Positions 46,983-56,012 of a stretch of 64,000 nt of DNA are shown in pieces. Source of the stretch: Rhodococcus sp. X156. GTDB taxonomy: Bacteria > Actinomycetota > Actinomycetes > Mycobacteriales > Mycobacteriaceae. Made by a program: the position numbers and the translations under genes. The stretch's first letter is position 1. Each line of letters begins with the position of its first letter. Location of the stretch: NCBI RefSeq assembly GCF_004006015.1, contig NZ_CP034766.1:1769001-1833000 (forward strand), read 5' to 3'. The notes beneath the pieces were generated by a model. That model ran no database searches, had not been told where the DNA came from, and saw only the letters and a program-made list of their open reading frames with translations.

Positions 46983-47066
46983 GCGCGGACTAAGGTTTCC
47001 CGCGCCGGAGCCGCAGCGTCGCGGGCCAGCCCGTCCCCACGACGTCGTCGGAAAGCAGCCGCTGCA

Positions 47067-48554
47067 GTGCCCTCTCTCCCTCCCCTGCCCGCGCTCACGC
47101 TCACCCGCCCGGCCTGGTTCACCCCGCGGGTGCTGCGCACCGAGGTGCTGGCCGGGCTGGTGGTGGCCCTGGCGCTGATCCCTGAGGCCATCTCCTTCTC
47201 CATCATCGCCGGGGTGGATCCGCGCGTCGGCCTGTTCGCCTCCTTCACGATGGCGGTGACCATCGCCATCGTGGGTGGTCGGCCGGCGATGATCTCCGCC
47301 GCCACCGGGGCGGTGGCCCTGGTGGTGGCTCCGCTGGCCCGTGAGCACGGGGTGGAGCACCTCTTCGCCGCGGTGATCGTCGGCGGGGTGCTGCAGGTGG
47401 TGCTCGCCGGCCTGGGCGTGGCTCGGCTGATGCGCTTCCTGCCGCGCAGCGTGATGGTGGGTTTCGTCAACGCGCTGGCCATCCTCATCTTCACCGCCCA
47501 GCTGCCCTACCTGCGCGACGTGCCGTGGACGGTGTACGCGCTGCTCGCGGTGGGCCTGGTGGTGATGGTGGGCCTGCCCCGGCTCACCCAGGCGGTGCCC
47601 GCGCCGCTGGTGGCCATCGTGGCGCTCACCGCGTTCACCGTGGCCGCGCACGTGGCGGTGCCCACCGTGGGCGACCAGGGCGAGCTGCCGGACAGCCTGC
47701 CCGTGCTCGGGGTGCCCGGCGTGCCGCTCACCCTGGAGACGCTGCAGGTGATCGCCCCGTACGCCCTGGCCATCGCCATGGTCGGGCTGCTGGAGTCGCT
47801 GATGACCGCCAAGCTGGTGGACGGCATCACCGACACCCACTCGAACAAGACCCGCGAGTCGTGGGGCCAGGGCGTGGCCAACATCGTCACCGGCTTCTTC
47901 GGCGGCATGGGCGGCTGCGCCATGATCGGGCAGACGATGATCAACGTGCGCAACGGCGCGCGCACCCGGTTGTCCACCTTCCTGGCCGGGGTGCTGCTGC
48001 TGGTGCTGGTGGTGGTCCTCGGCGACGTGGTGGCCCGGATCCCGATGGCCGCGCTGGTCGGCGTGATGGTGATGGTGTGCGTCGGCACCTTCGACTGGCA
48101 CAGCATCCACCCGCGCACCCTGGTGCGGATGCCCCGCAGCGAGACGCTGGTGATGCTCTCCACCGTGGTGGTCACCGTGACGACCCACAACCTGGCCTAC
48201 GGGGTGGGGGTCGGCGTGCTCGTGGCGATGGTGGCCTTCGCCCGCCGGGTGGCCCACCTGGTGGAGGTCGACCGCGAGCTCTCCCCCGACGGTGCCACCG
48301 TGCACTACCGGGTGCGCGGCAACCTGTTCTTCGCCTCCAGCAACGACGTGGTGTTCGCCTTCCGCTACGCCGACGACCCGGCGCAGGTGGTGATCGACCT
48401 GGCCCAGGCGCACGTCTGGGACGCCTCGACCGTCGCCTCGCTGGACGCCGTGACCGAGAAGTACCGCGCCCGGGGGGCGAGCGTGCGCATCATCGGCATG
48501 AACGTCGACAGCGAGCGGCGTCACCTGCGCCTGGCGGGGACACTGAACCAGTAA
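47067..48554 (+). CDS. SulP-family anion transporter
   Basis: 495 aa. About 10-12 membrane segments, with LVVALALIPEAISFSIIAGVDP and a second half holding GGMGGCAMIGQTMINVRNGAR; C-terminal STAS domain (~residues 400-480, VVIDLAQAHVWDASTVASLD). Sulfate, bicarbonate or other anion; not decidable. GTG start at 47067, GGAAAG upstream. Runs toward nhaA 68 bp later. Confidence 0.9.
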   Translation: MPSLPPLPALTLTRPAWFTPRVLRTEVLAGLVVALALIPEAISFSIIAGVDPRVGLFASFTMAVTIAIVGGRPAMISAATGAVALVVAPLAREHGVEHLFAAVIVGGVLQVVLAGLGVARLMRFLPRSVMVGFVNALAILIFTAQLPYLRDVPWTVYALLAVGLVVMVGLPRLTQAVPAPLVAIVALTAFTVAAHVAVPTVGDQGELPDSLPVLGVPGVPLTLETLQVIAPYALAIAMVGLLESLMTAKLVDGITDTHSNKTRESWGQGVANIVTGFFGGMGGCAMIGQTMINVRNGARTRLSTFLAGVLLLVLVVVLGDVVARIPMAALVGVMVMVCVGTFDWHSIHPRTLVRMPRSETLVMLSTVVVTVTTHNLAYGVGVGVLVAMVAFARRVAHLVEVDRELSPDGATVHYRVRGNLFFASSNDVVFAFRYADDPAQVVIDLAQAHVWDASTVASLDAVTEKYRARGASVRIIGMNVDSERRHLRLAGTLNQ

Positions 48555-48622
48555 GGTGGTGATCGGTGTGCCGGGAAGTCTGGTCGGCGATTCTGCTGGC
48601 GACCCCTGACGGAGGCACGAAC

Positions 48623-49930
48623 GTGACCACTGCACCCCCCAACAACACCCTCTTCAGCCGCGGCTCCTGGCCGGAGGCCAGCCGTGTCGCGCACCTGTTG
48701 CGGGGCGAGACACTGGGCGGGGCGCTGCTGCTGGTGGCCACCGTGGCGGCGCTGGTCTGGGCGAACACCCCGGCGTCCGGGGCCTACGAGACCCTCCGCG
48801 ACTTCACCTTCGGCCCGCACGCGCTGCACCTGGACCTCAGCGTCGGCCAGTGGGCCGCTGACGGGCTGCTCGCCATCTTCTTCTTCGTGGCCGGGCTGGA
48901 GGTCAAGCGCGAGTTCGTCGCCGGTGACCTGCGTGACCCGCGCCGGGCGGCCCTGCCGGTGATGGCGGCGCTGGGCGGGATGGCCGTCCCGGCGCTGGTC
49001 TACCTGCTGGTGAACCTGAACACCGGCGACGGAGCCCTGCAGGGCTGGGCCATTCCCACCGCCACCGACATCGCGTTCGCGCTGGCCGTGCTCGCCGTCA
49101 TCAGCACCCACCTGCCCATCGCGCTGCGCACCTTCCTGCTCACCCTGGCAGTGGTGGACGACCTGTTCGCCATCGCCATCATCGCCGTGTTCTTCACCAG
49201 CGGGCTGGCCATCACCCCCCTGCTGCTGGCTCTGCTGCCACTGGCCGCGTTCGGGTGGCTGGTGCAGCGCCGGGTGCGCACCTGGTGGCTGCTGGTCCCG
49301 CTGGCGCTGGCCACCTGGGCGCTGGTGCACGCCTCCGGGGTGCACGCCACGGTGGCCGGGGTGCTGCTCGCCTTCACCGTGCCGGTGGTGCGCAGCCAGG
49401 CCGCCGGTGGACCGGACGCCGGCCCCGGGCTGGCCGAGCACTTCGAGCACCGGCTGCGCCCCCTGTCCTCCGGGTTCGCGGTGCCGGTGTTCGCCTTCTT
49501 CGCCGCCGGGGTCACCGTGGGCGGGCTCAGCGGCTTCGGCGACGCGCTCACCGACAAGGTGGCTATCGGCATCGTGCTGGGCCTGGTGGTGGGCAAGACA
49601 GTGGGCGTGTTCGGCGCCACCTGGTTGGTGTCGCGGTTCACCAGGGCCGGTCTGGATCCGTCGCTGCGCTGGGTGGACGTCTTCGGCGTCTCGGTGCTGG
49701 CCGGCATCGGGTTCACCGTGTCGCTGCTCATCGGCGAGCTGGCGTTCGGGCTGGGCAGCCTGCGTGACGAGCACGTCAAGGTGGGGGTGCTCACCGGATC
49801 GGTGGTCGCCGCGCTGCTGGCTGCGGTGATCCTGCGGCTGCGCAACGCGCACTACCGGCGGGTGGCCAAGACCGAGGAGCTCGACCTCGACCGCGACGGC
49901 GTCCCGGACATCTACCAGCAGAGCGACTGA
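48623..49930 (+). CDS. nhaA: Na+/H+ antiporter NhaA
   Basis: 435 aa. NhaA marks: [38 protein letters not shown], the ion-binding Asp pair in [36 protein letters not shown] and [22 protein letters not shown] 48623 chosen with GGAGG 7 nt upstream. The soluble tail ends [14 protein letters not shown], a DxDxDGxxD calcium-loop-like motif not normally part of NhaA. Confidence 0.93.
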   Translation: MTTAPPNNTLFSRGSWPEASRVAHLLRGETLGGALLLVATVAALVWANTPASGAYETLRDFTFGPHALHLDLSVGQWAADGLLAIFFFVAGLEVKREFVAGDLRDPRRAALPVMAALGGMAVPALVYLLVNLNTGDGALQGWAIPTATDIAFALAVLAVISTHLPIALRTFLLTLAVVDDLFAIAIIAVFFTSGLAITPLLLALLPLAAFGWLVQRRVRTWWLLVPLALATWALVHASGVHATVAGVLLAFTVPVVRSQAAGGPDAGPGLAEHFEHRLRPLSSGFAVPVFAFFAAGVTVGGLSGFGDALTDKVAIGIVLGLVVGKTVGVFGATWLVSRFTRAGLDPSLRWVDVFGVSVLAGIGFTVSLLIGELAFGLGSLRDEHVKVGVLTGSVVAALLAAVILRLRNAHYRRVAKTEELDLDRDGVPDIYQQSD

Positions 49931-49934
49931 TCCC

Positions 49935-50327
49935 GTGCGGGTCACCGTCTCGGCCACCGGTGCGGCCACCCCCGACGTGGTGTGGGACCGCTACGTGCGC
50001 CCGGCCCGGTGGCCGACGTGGTCGCCCTACATCCGCCGGGTGGACTGCACCGACGAGGTGCTGCAGGCCGGCACCACCGGGCAGGTGCACGGGCCCACGG
50101 GTCTGGTCGGCGACTTCCGGGTGCTCGTCGTGGAGCCGGCCGAGCGCACGTGGTCGTGGCGCGTGCGCATCCGGCACCTGAAGATGCAGCTGGACCTGCT
50201 GCACGACGTGCAGCAGGTCCCCGAGGGGGGTACGAGCAGCACGCTGCGCATCGACGGGCTGGTTCCCGTGGCACTGTCCTACGCTCCGATCGCGCAGTGG
50301 TCGCTCACCCAGCTGGTGCGGCCCTGA
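49935..50327 (+). CDS. SRPBCC-fold polyketide cyclase/dehydratase-like protein
   Basis: 130 aa. VWDRYVRPARWPTWSPYIRRVD, GPTGLVGDFRVLVVEPAERTWSWRV: helix-grip START-like pocket. GTG start 4 bp after the nhaA stop, no own Shine-Dalgarno, so translation is probably coupled. Ligand unknown. Confidence 0.75.
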   Translation: MRVTVSATGAATPDVVWDRYVRPARWPTWSPYIRRVDCTDEVLQAGTTGQVHGPTGLVGDFRVLVVEPAERTWSWRVRIRHLKMQLDLLHDVQQVPEGGTSSTLRIDGLVPVALSYAPIAQWSLTQLVRP

Positions 50328-50352
50328 CGCCCGAGCTGGGACGGGGGCTGCG

Positions 50353-50793
50353 GTGACCGGCAGCGGCACGATCGTGGTGGGCGTGGACGGATCGGCCGGC
50401 TCTGCGCACGCGCTGCGGTGGGCGGTGCGCCACGCTGGGCTGACCGGCGCGCAGGTGCGGGCAGTGGCTGCCTGGGAGCACCCCGCGGCCTACGGATGGG
50501 CGCCGGTGTACCCCCCGAACGATCCCGTGCCCGCGCTCACCGCGGCGATGCTGGACCGCACGGTGCGGGCCACGCTCGGCGAGCACGACGCCGCACGGGT
50601 GCAGCAGACCGCCACCGAGGGCCACGCCGCGCAGGTCCTGGTGGACGCCGCCGACGGCGCCGAGCTGCTGGTGGTGGGCACCCGAGGTCACCGCGGGCTG
50701 GCGGCTGCGCTGCTGGGGTCGGTGAGCCAGCAGTGCGTGCAGCACGCGCCCTGCCCCGTGGTCGTGGTGCCGGAACCGCGGCTGCACCGCTAG
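50353..50793 (+). CDS. Universal stress protein (UspA family)
   Basis: 146 aa single domain. N-terminal IVVGVDGSAGSAHALRWAV and the ATP-binding signature GTRGHRGLAAALLGSVS (G-x2-G-x9-G-S), ending CPVVVVPEP. GTG start preceded by GGGGG. Last of the SulP-NhaA-SRPBCC-Usp run, which looks like an ion/stress operon. Confidence 0.9.
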   Translation: MTGSGTIVVGVDGSAGSAHALRWAVRHAGLTGAQVRAVAAWEHPAAYGWAPVYPPNDPVPALTAAMLDRTVRATLGEHDAARVQQTATEGHAAQVLVDAADGAELLVVGTRGHRGLAAALLGSVSQQCVQHAPCPVVVVPEPRLHR

Positions 50794-50915
50794 CGCGTTT
50801 CTCGGGTCGCGGCACCCCTGCAGGTGCGAGGATGTGAGGTCAGTGTCACCACGGGGGGCCGTCACGAGCTGTGGCGGAGTCGTGGCGGCGCACCGTCATT
50901 CCGGGGGGAACACGC

Positions 50916-52319
50916 GTGCACCCAGCTTCGTCGCCCAGCAGCACCCACGTCTGGTCGGTCCGCGAACGGGCCCAGCACCTCGGGGTGCTGGACGCGCTGG
51001 TGTTCCGGCGGCTCTCCGGCGCGGCCTGGGCGCACCTGGGCGGACTCGGCGGCGGCCGGGACTGGGTGGGCGTGGTGGACGCCGACACCGACGGCGAGCT
51101 CAGCATCGCCCACCTGCCTTCCCGCGTGCACGGCGTCCACCGCTTCCGCCACGCCCACCGCAGCCAGGTGCTGGGCTCCTACGCGGCCCGCTCCGGCGCG
51201 GTGGTGCGCACCAGCCCGGACGTGGTGGTGATCCTGGCGAGCCCCACCGGCGTGCTGGCCCCCGAGGCTGACGACCAGGCGCTCTGCGCGCTCGCCATGA
51301 CGGTCAGCTCGGTGGTCGACGACATCACTCCCGCCAAGCGGCTGGCGGACGAGCTGGAGGTGCTGCACGCGGTCCGCGCGGTCACCACGGGTGCGCCGCA
51401 GGACCTCGCGGGAACTCTGCGCCACGTGCTCACGGTCGCCCTGGACGCGCTGGGCTGCGACGTCGGGGCGCTCTGCTACGCCAGCTCCGGGCCCACGGTG
51501 CTGAGCAGCTGGCCAGGCGTCGACCCAGCCGACCCGGCGGTGGCCCGAGCGGTGCTGCGGCTGCGCCAGCGGGCGGGCGCCACGACGCTGTGCGTGCAGG
51601 ACACCACCGGCCACGACCTGCCCGGGGCGCTGTCGCTGGCGGCCGGGGTGCGCTCCCTGCTGGTGGTGCCGGTCCCGGACGAGGCCGGTGGCGTGCTGGT
51701 GGCCGCGCACACCGACGCCGACCCCCGGGGGTTCACCGCGCTGCGCCAGGAGCTGGCCCGGCAGGTGGCCGACGCGGCCGGGGTGGTGCTGCACACCGCC
51801 GCGCTGCGCGAGGAGCTGCGGGCCAGCGCCGCCGAGCACGCCTCGACGGCCCGGCGCGACCCGCTGACCCGGCTGGGCAACCGCCTGGCCTTCGACGAGG
51901 CGCTGGTCGCCGCGCAGCAGCAGGTGGACGACGGCCGCCACGTCACGGTGCTCACGGTGGACCTGGACGGGCTGAAGCAGGTGAACGACACCTATGGCCA
52001 CGCCGCCGGGGACCAGCTGCTGCGCCGGTGCGCGGACGTGCTGCGCCAGCACTCCCGGGCCGAGGACGTGTGTGTGCGACTCGGTGGTGACGAGTTCGCG
52101 GTGCTGATGCCCCACGCCGGGGACATGGCCCAGCACCGGCTGGTCACGCTCTCCGAGCTGCTGGGCGGCGGGGACGCCGGGAGCGGTCGGGTGTCGGGCA
52201 GCGTGGGAATGGCCACGGCGGCCCCGGGCACCAGCGTGGCCGACGCCGTGCGCGAGGCCGACAGCGCGATGTACGCGGCCAAGCGAGCCCGCCGCGCGCG
52301 CAGCTGGACGTCGTCCTGA
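50916..52319 (+). CDS. GAF-GGDEF diguanylate cyclase
   Basis: 467 aa. An N-terminal ~130-residue domain of unclear class, a GAF-like sensor (~residues 150-300; LRHVLTVALDALGCDVGALC ... VRSLLVVPVPDEAGGVLVAA) and a C-terminal GGDEF domain with DPLTRLGNRLAFDEAL and the intact GGDEF at ~390-394. RxxD (RAED, ~381-384) sits five residues before it, the position of the allosteric product-inhibition site. It should make c-di-GMP and be feedback-inhibited. GTG 50916 chosen (GGGGGG upstream). Immediately before the flagellar cluster, it may set motile versus sessile state. Confidence 0.88.
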   Translation: MHPASSPSSTHVWSVRERAQHLGVLDALVFRRLSGAAWAHLGGLGGGRDWVGVVDADTDGELSIAHLPSRVHGVHRFRHAHRSQVLGSYAARSGAVVRTSPDVVVILASPTGVLAPEADDQALCALAMTVSSVVDDITPAKRLADELEVLHAVRAVTTGAPQDLAGTLRHVLTVALDALGCDVGALCYASSGPTVLSSWPGVDPADPAVARAVLRLRQRAGATTLCVQDTTGHDLPGALSLAAGVRSLLVVPVPDEAGGVLVAAHTDADPRGFTALRQELARQVADAAGVVLHTAALREELRASAAEHASTARRDPLTRLGNRLAFDEALVAAQQQVDDGRHVTVLTVDLDGLKQVNDTYGHAAGDQLLRRCADVLRQHSRAEDVCVRLGGDEFAVLMPHAGDMAQHRLVTLSELLGGGDAGSGRVSGSVGMATAAPGTSVADAVREADSAMYAAKRARRARSWTSS

Positions 52320-52948
52320 CGGGCGGAAAAGGTCACGAAAATGGAGCCGGGAACACAGGTGTGCACTGCTGACAGAGTTGTCCCGAACCCGGGGTAACAC
52401 CTAATGGCGCGCAGCCGGCCACCATTCTTGACGGCGGCCCCTAACCCGACGTTGCGCACATTTCGCGCCGGATTCTGCCGCCGGTGTGGTTACTCAAAGT
52501 AACCGCCCGGCCCTGCCGAGCACCCCGCGCTGACTGTGGGCCGACTAATCACACTTCGGCCCTCCCCGCTCGGTTCGAGGGCCCGCAGTCCCACTGAGTG
52601 GGACGGCAGAGCTGCTCGGGCGCAACCGATCCCGCCTGAGGGCCACCAACCTCACCCGGGGTTCACGCCGCCGTGCACCTGCGGTTCACCCCGGTTCCCC
52701 ACCACCGAGCGCCACTCGGCGTGCCGCGCTCGCTGCGGAAGAAGACCCCAAGGTCAGGACGGGTGCATTGACACTGAGTGATGAATAGTTCAACTTATGC
52801 ACACGCAGTGTGTAACGCTTACGCACGCTCCGTAGATATGTAGTCGATCGTTCAGTGCAGAGGGCGGATTCGCTGCTCCGGGGGCCTTGTTTCTCCGGTG
52901 GAGCGCAGCTGTGTCGGTACTGAGTTCCCTGAGCAGAAGTGGGTACCG
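52320..52948. other. Long noncoding leader in front of fliA
   Basis: No coding frame. Contains a hairpin-like palindrome GGTTACT-CAA-AGTAACC (52488-52504), a perfect 17-mer palindrome GTCCCACT-G-AGTGGGAC (52588-52604) and an imperfect CCGGGGT/ACCCCGG pair (about 52657-52694). The last ~110 bp before 52850 are AT-richer and include TTGACA (52768-52773) without a good -10. Likely holds the master flagellar promoter and regulator sites. Confidence 0.5.
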
Positions 52949-53881
52949 ATGTCAGACAACGCGCACGCCACCTCGGTGGTGGCCGACGCCCCTCGCCGGG
53001 CGCGGCGTCCCCGTTCCGTCCGCAGTGCCGTGGACCTGCTGGTCGAGGAGAACCTGCCGCTGGTGGGACACATCGTCCGCCAGATCGCGGTGCGGCTGCC
53101 CGACCACGTGGCCCGCGAGGACCTGATCTCCGCCGGGATGGCCGCCCTGGTGGCCAGTGCCCGCAGCTTCGACACCGGCCGCGGCATCCCCTTCACCGGG
53201 TTCGCGACCTTCCGCATCCGCGGTGCGGTGCTCGACGAGCTGCGCGGGATGGACTGGGCGAGCCGGTCGGTGCGCGGCAAGGCCCGCCGGCTGGAGACCG
53301 TCCGCGGTGAGCTCACCGCAGCGCTGGGCCGAGCGCCCCGTCCGGAAGAGCTCGCCAACGCCATGGGCGTCACCCTGGCCGAGATGGGCAGCAACGAGGC
53401 CGACGTGCAGCGGGCCAGCGTGCTCAGCCTGCAGGGCTTCGCCCCGGAGACCGGCGCGCTGCTGGTGCAGGACCGGGGCACCGGCCCCGAGCAGACGCTG
53501 CTCAACCGCGAGCAGCTCGGCCTGCTGCACGACGCCATCGACGTGCTGCCCGAGCGGCTGGCGCACGTGGTGCGCTCCTACTTCTTCGACCAGCGCCCGA
53601 TGGCCGAGATCGCCGCCGAGCTGGGCGTGACGGCCTCGCGGGTGTCGCAGATCCGCGCCGAGGCGCTCACCATGTTGCGTGCTGGTCTGGCCGCCAACGA
53701 GCGCAGCAGCGCCACGGCCAAGCAGTCCACCCGCACCAAGGCCAAGGAGGCCGCCTACGCCGCTGCCGTCGCCTCACGCGGGACGCTGGCCACCCGGCTG
53801 CAGAAGTCCACGGTGCTCGGCGACATCATCGCCGAGACCTACCGCACCGCCGCCGCGGCGCCGCGCGGCTGCACCGCTTGA
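52949..53881 (+). CDS. fliA: Flagellar sigma factor sigma-28
   Basis: 310 aa. Regions 1.2-2: LPLVGHIVRQIAVRLPDHVA, REDLISAGMAALVASARSFD, GIPFTGFATFRIRGAVLDEL and RGMDWASRSVR (the last is a FliA/WhiG hallmark). Region 4: LPERLAHVVRSYFFDQRPMA ... VTASRVSQIRAEALTML. A Lys/Ala-rich tail of about 60 residues follows region 4. ATG at 52949. First gene of the flagellar run; the matching promoters at 54951 and 58155 are its likely targets. Confidence 0.93.
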   Translation: MSDNAHATSVVADAPRRARRPRSVRSAVDLLVEENLPLVGHIVRQIAVRLPDHVAREDLISAGMAALVASARSFDTGRGIPFTGFATFRIRGAVLDELRGMDWASRSVRGKARRLETVRGELTAALGRAPRPEELANAMGVTLAEMGSNEADVQRASVLSLQGFAPETGALLVQDRGTGPEQTLLNREQLGLLHDAIDVLPERLAHVVRSYFFDQRPMAEIAAELGVTASRVSQIRAEALTMLRAGLAANERSSATAKQSTRTKAKEAAYAAAVASRGTLATRLQKSTVLGDIIAETYRTAAAAPRGCTA

Positions 53882-53921
53882 GCGCCGTGGTGCGGGACAG
53901 CGTGGCGGGGAAGGTCGCTCG

Positions 53922-54875
53922 ATGACCCTGCTGAGTGACGTTCGGGGTCCGGAGAGCGTGGCGGTGGGTGTCGCCGACGAGTCGTGGCGAGGGCTGTTCC
54001 ACCGCACCGCCATCCAGTCGATCAGCCTCCGGCCCGGTCAGCAGTGCCTGTCCACGCGCATCCACGGTGCCGACGGCCGGCTCTTCGGCGGCATCAGCGG
54101 TGTCCGCGACGGCACGGTCGTCGAGGCCGGGCTGGACCTGGTGTCCTCCCGGGCCACGCCGGCGGTGGTGGCCACGGTGCTGCGCCGCTCGCTGGAGAAG
54201 CTGGGTGCGCAGGGCGTGCGCGAGGTGGAGCTGCACCTGCCGCCGGCCTGCCACAGCGACAACGAGCCACTGGTGCAGTTCACCGTGCTCAACGAGGGAT
54301 TCACCGTCCGCAGCTGCGAGCTCAACCAGCACCTGGACCTGAGCCACCTCCGGTCGCCGCGGCAGTGGGTGGACGAGCTCCGCCGTCCGGCCCGCTCCGC
54401 GCTGGACCGGCTGCACGCCAAGGACCTGCAGGTGCGCGAGGTGCGGGGCCGCGCGGAGTGGGAGGCTGGTCGCCAGCTGCTGCACGGCGGTGCGGACCTG
54501 GTGCTGTCCTGGGACGACCTGGCCGGTGCTCGTGCACCGCTGGCCCCGCACGTGCGCATGGTGTGCGTGTTCCGTCGGGGCGCCCCGATCGCCGCGGCGC
54601 TGGTCTACCGGGTGCGCCCGGCGGTGGAGCTGGTGGCCGCGTGGGGCGAGAGCGACCACCGCTTGGCGCACTCCCCGCTGGTGCTGCTCGCCGCCGAGCT
54701 GGTGGAGCAGGCGCTGCGCCAGGGAGTGCAGACCATCGACCTCGGGCAGGTGTCCGACGTCGCCGCTGTCGCGGGTGAGGCGGCGGAGCGCGGGCACGGC
54801 TCGGCCCAGCTGGCACGGAGCCTGTCCGCTCGCGAGCAGCCGCGGCTCACCGTCGCCACCACTCTCGCCGCCTAG
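53922..54875 (+). CDS. GNAT-like (BioF2/FemAB-style) protein of the flagellar cluster
   Basis: 317 aa, not a known flagellar structural protein. The C-terminal half has the acetyltransferase-like pattern: VDELRRPARSALDRLHAKDL, VREVRGRAEWEAGRQLLHGG, RGAPIAAALVYRV, VQTIDLGQVSD. The N-terminal half (to ~120) is another alpha/beta domain. ATG 53922 with GGGGAAGG upstream. Between fliA and fliC, so flagellin modification or a motility-linked acyl transfer is possible. Function unknown. Confidence 0.65.
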   Translation: MTLLSDVRGPESVAVGVADESWRGLFHRTAIQSISLRPGQQCLSTRIHGADGRLFGGISGVRDGTVVEAGLDLVSSRATPAVVATVLRRSLEKLGAQGVREVELHLPPACHSDNEPLVQFTVLNEGFTVRSCELNQHLDLSHLRSPRQWVDELRRPARSALDRLHAKDLQVREVRGRAEWEAGRQLLHGGADLVLSWDDLAGARAPLAPHVRMVCVFRRGAPIAAALVYRVRPAVELVAAWGESDHRLAHSPLVLLAAELVEQALRQGVQTIDLGQVSDVAAVAGEAAERGHGSAQLARSLSAREQPRLTVATTLAA

Positions 54876-54950
54876 CTGGCCGCGCTGACCGGGCGATGTG
54901 TCCATTGCGCGAGTCCTGCAGCAGCACAGCGAAAATTCCTGGTCAGGACT

Positions 54951-54977
54951 GCTCAACATCCTCGGAGCAGCGCCGAT
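54951..54977 (+). promoter_or_regulatory. Sigma-28-type promoter of fliC
   Basis: GCTCAA (54951-54956), 15 bp, GCCGAT (54972-54977). The -10 fits the GCCGATAA consensus and spacing is identical to the flgB promoter at 58155. About 80 bp before the flagellin ATG. Confidence 0.75.
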
Positions 54978-55058
54978 AGGTAAGGCATGTTGGTCCACGG
55001 ATGGACCGGCAGGCCCGCTCGTCGGGTCACGTCTTGACTCTGTCCAGGAGGACACCCC

Positions 55059-55916
55059 ATGAGTCTTCGCATCAACACCAACACCGCCGCGCTCAACGCC
55101 TACGGCAACCTGCAGGCCAACCAGGCCAAGCAGCAGAACGCCTTCGAGAAGCTCTCCAGCGGCCTGCGGATCAACCGGGCGGCGGACGACGCGGCCGGCC
55201 TGTCCATCAGCCAGGGCCTGACCAGCCAGATCAACGGCCTCACCCAGGCCACCCGCAACGCCCAGGACGGCATCAACGTCGCCCAGATCGCTGACGGCGC
55301 CCTGGCCACCGTGCAGACGATCCTGCAGCGCCAGCGCGACCTGACCGTCCAGGCTTCCAACGGTGGCTCCATGGACGACAACGCCCGTGACGCCATCTCC
55401 GCCGAGATCGGCAAGCTCAACAAGCAGCTGGACAACATCAACCAGACCACCGCCTTTGGTGGTAAGCAACTGTTCGACGACGCCACCAACACGTACGACG
55501 GCACCTTCCAGGTCGGCGCCAACGGCACCGCGAACGAGCGGATCACCCTAGCGCTGGGTTCCTTCGACGCCGAGACGCTCAAGACGGCCCCGGCGGCCGG
55601 CGGCACCACCGGCGGAATTGACGTGAGCTCGACCACGGCCGCACAGGGCTCCATCGAGATCATCGACGCCGCGATCAAGACGGTGTCGGCGGCCCGGTCC
55701 GACATCGGTGCCACGCAGAACCAGCTCAGCTACACCATGACCAACCTGCAGACCACCATCCAGAACGTGTCTGCCTCGCGGTCGAACATCACTGACGCCG
55801 ACCTGGCCACCGAGGTCTCCAACATGAGCCAGGCTCAGATCCTCACCCAGGCCGCCACCTCGGTGCTGGCCCAGGCGAACTCGGCCCCGCAGGCCATCCT
55901 GAAGCTCCTGCAGTAA
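55059..55916 (+). CDS. fliC: Flagellin
   Basis: 285 aa. Contains the conserved N-terminal D0/D1 (SLRINTNTAALNAYGNLQAN, LRINRAADDAAGLSIS, LQRQRDLTVQASNG) and C-terminal D1/D0 (NVSASRSNITDADLATEVSN ... LAQANSAPQAILKLLQ). The D2/D3 surface part is reduced to a short variable stretch, so a thin-surfaced filament is expected. ATG preceded by AGGAGG. Own sigma-28 promoter and a strong hairpin after the stop, fitting high expression. Confidence 0.97.
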   Translation: MSLRINTNTAALNAYGNLQANQAKQQNAFEKLSSGLRINRAADDAAGLSISQGLTSQINGLTQATRNAQDGINVAQIADGALATVQTILQRQRDLTVQASNGGSMDDNARDAISAEIGKLNKQLDNINQTTAFGGKQLFDDATNTYDGTFQVGANGTANERITLALGSFDAETLKTAPAAGGTTGGIDVSSTTAAQGSIEIIDAAIKTVSAARSDIGATQNQLSYTMTNLQTTIQNVSASRSNITDADLATEVSNMSQAQILTQAATSVLAQANSAPQAILKLLQ

Positions 55917-55948
55917 GTCGTACCAGCTCGAACCGCTTGACCCCAGGT

Positions 55949-55988
55949 AGCACGGGCGGGGCCCTGTCCGCAGGGCTCCGCCCGTGCT
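55949..55988 (+). terminator. Terminator-like hairpin between fliC and fliD
   Basis: 18-bp stem, AGCACGGGCGGGGCCCTG (55949-55966), TCCG loop, CAGGGCTCCGCCCGTGCT (55971-55988), one G:T wobble. No T-run. Expected to end most fliC transcripts and lower read-through to fliD. Confidence 0.8.
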
Positions 55989-56012
55989 GCATCGGCACCA
56001 CAAGGAGCGTGC

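Noticed and set aside
45777-48635. A 952-codon minus-strand frame over the LacI and SulP genes
   Set aside because: His/Gly/Asp-rich antisense shadow without motifs; the plus-strand genes are well supported.
52320-52480. c-di-AMP (ydaO-type) or c-di-GMP riboswitch after the cyclase gene
   Set aside because: A few CCGGG and GGGGTAAC fragments resemble ydaO, but the conserved core order is missing and no covariance test is possible here.
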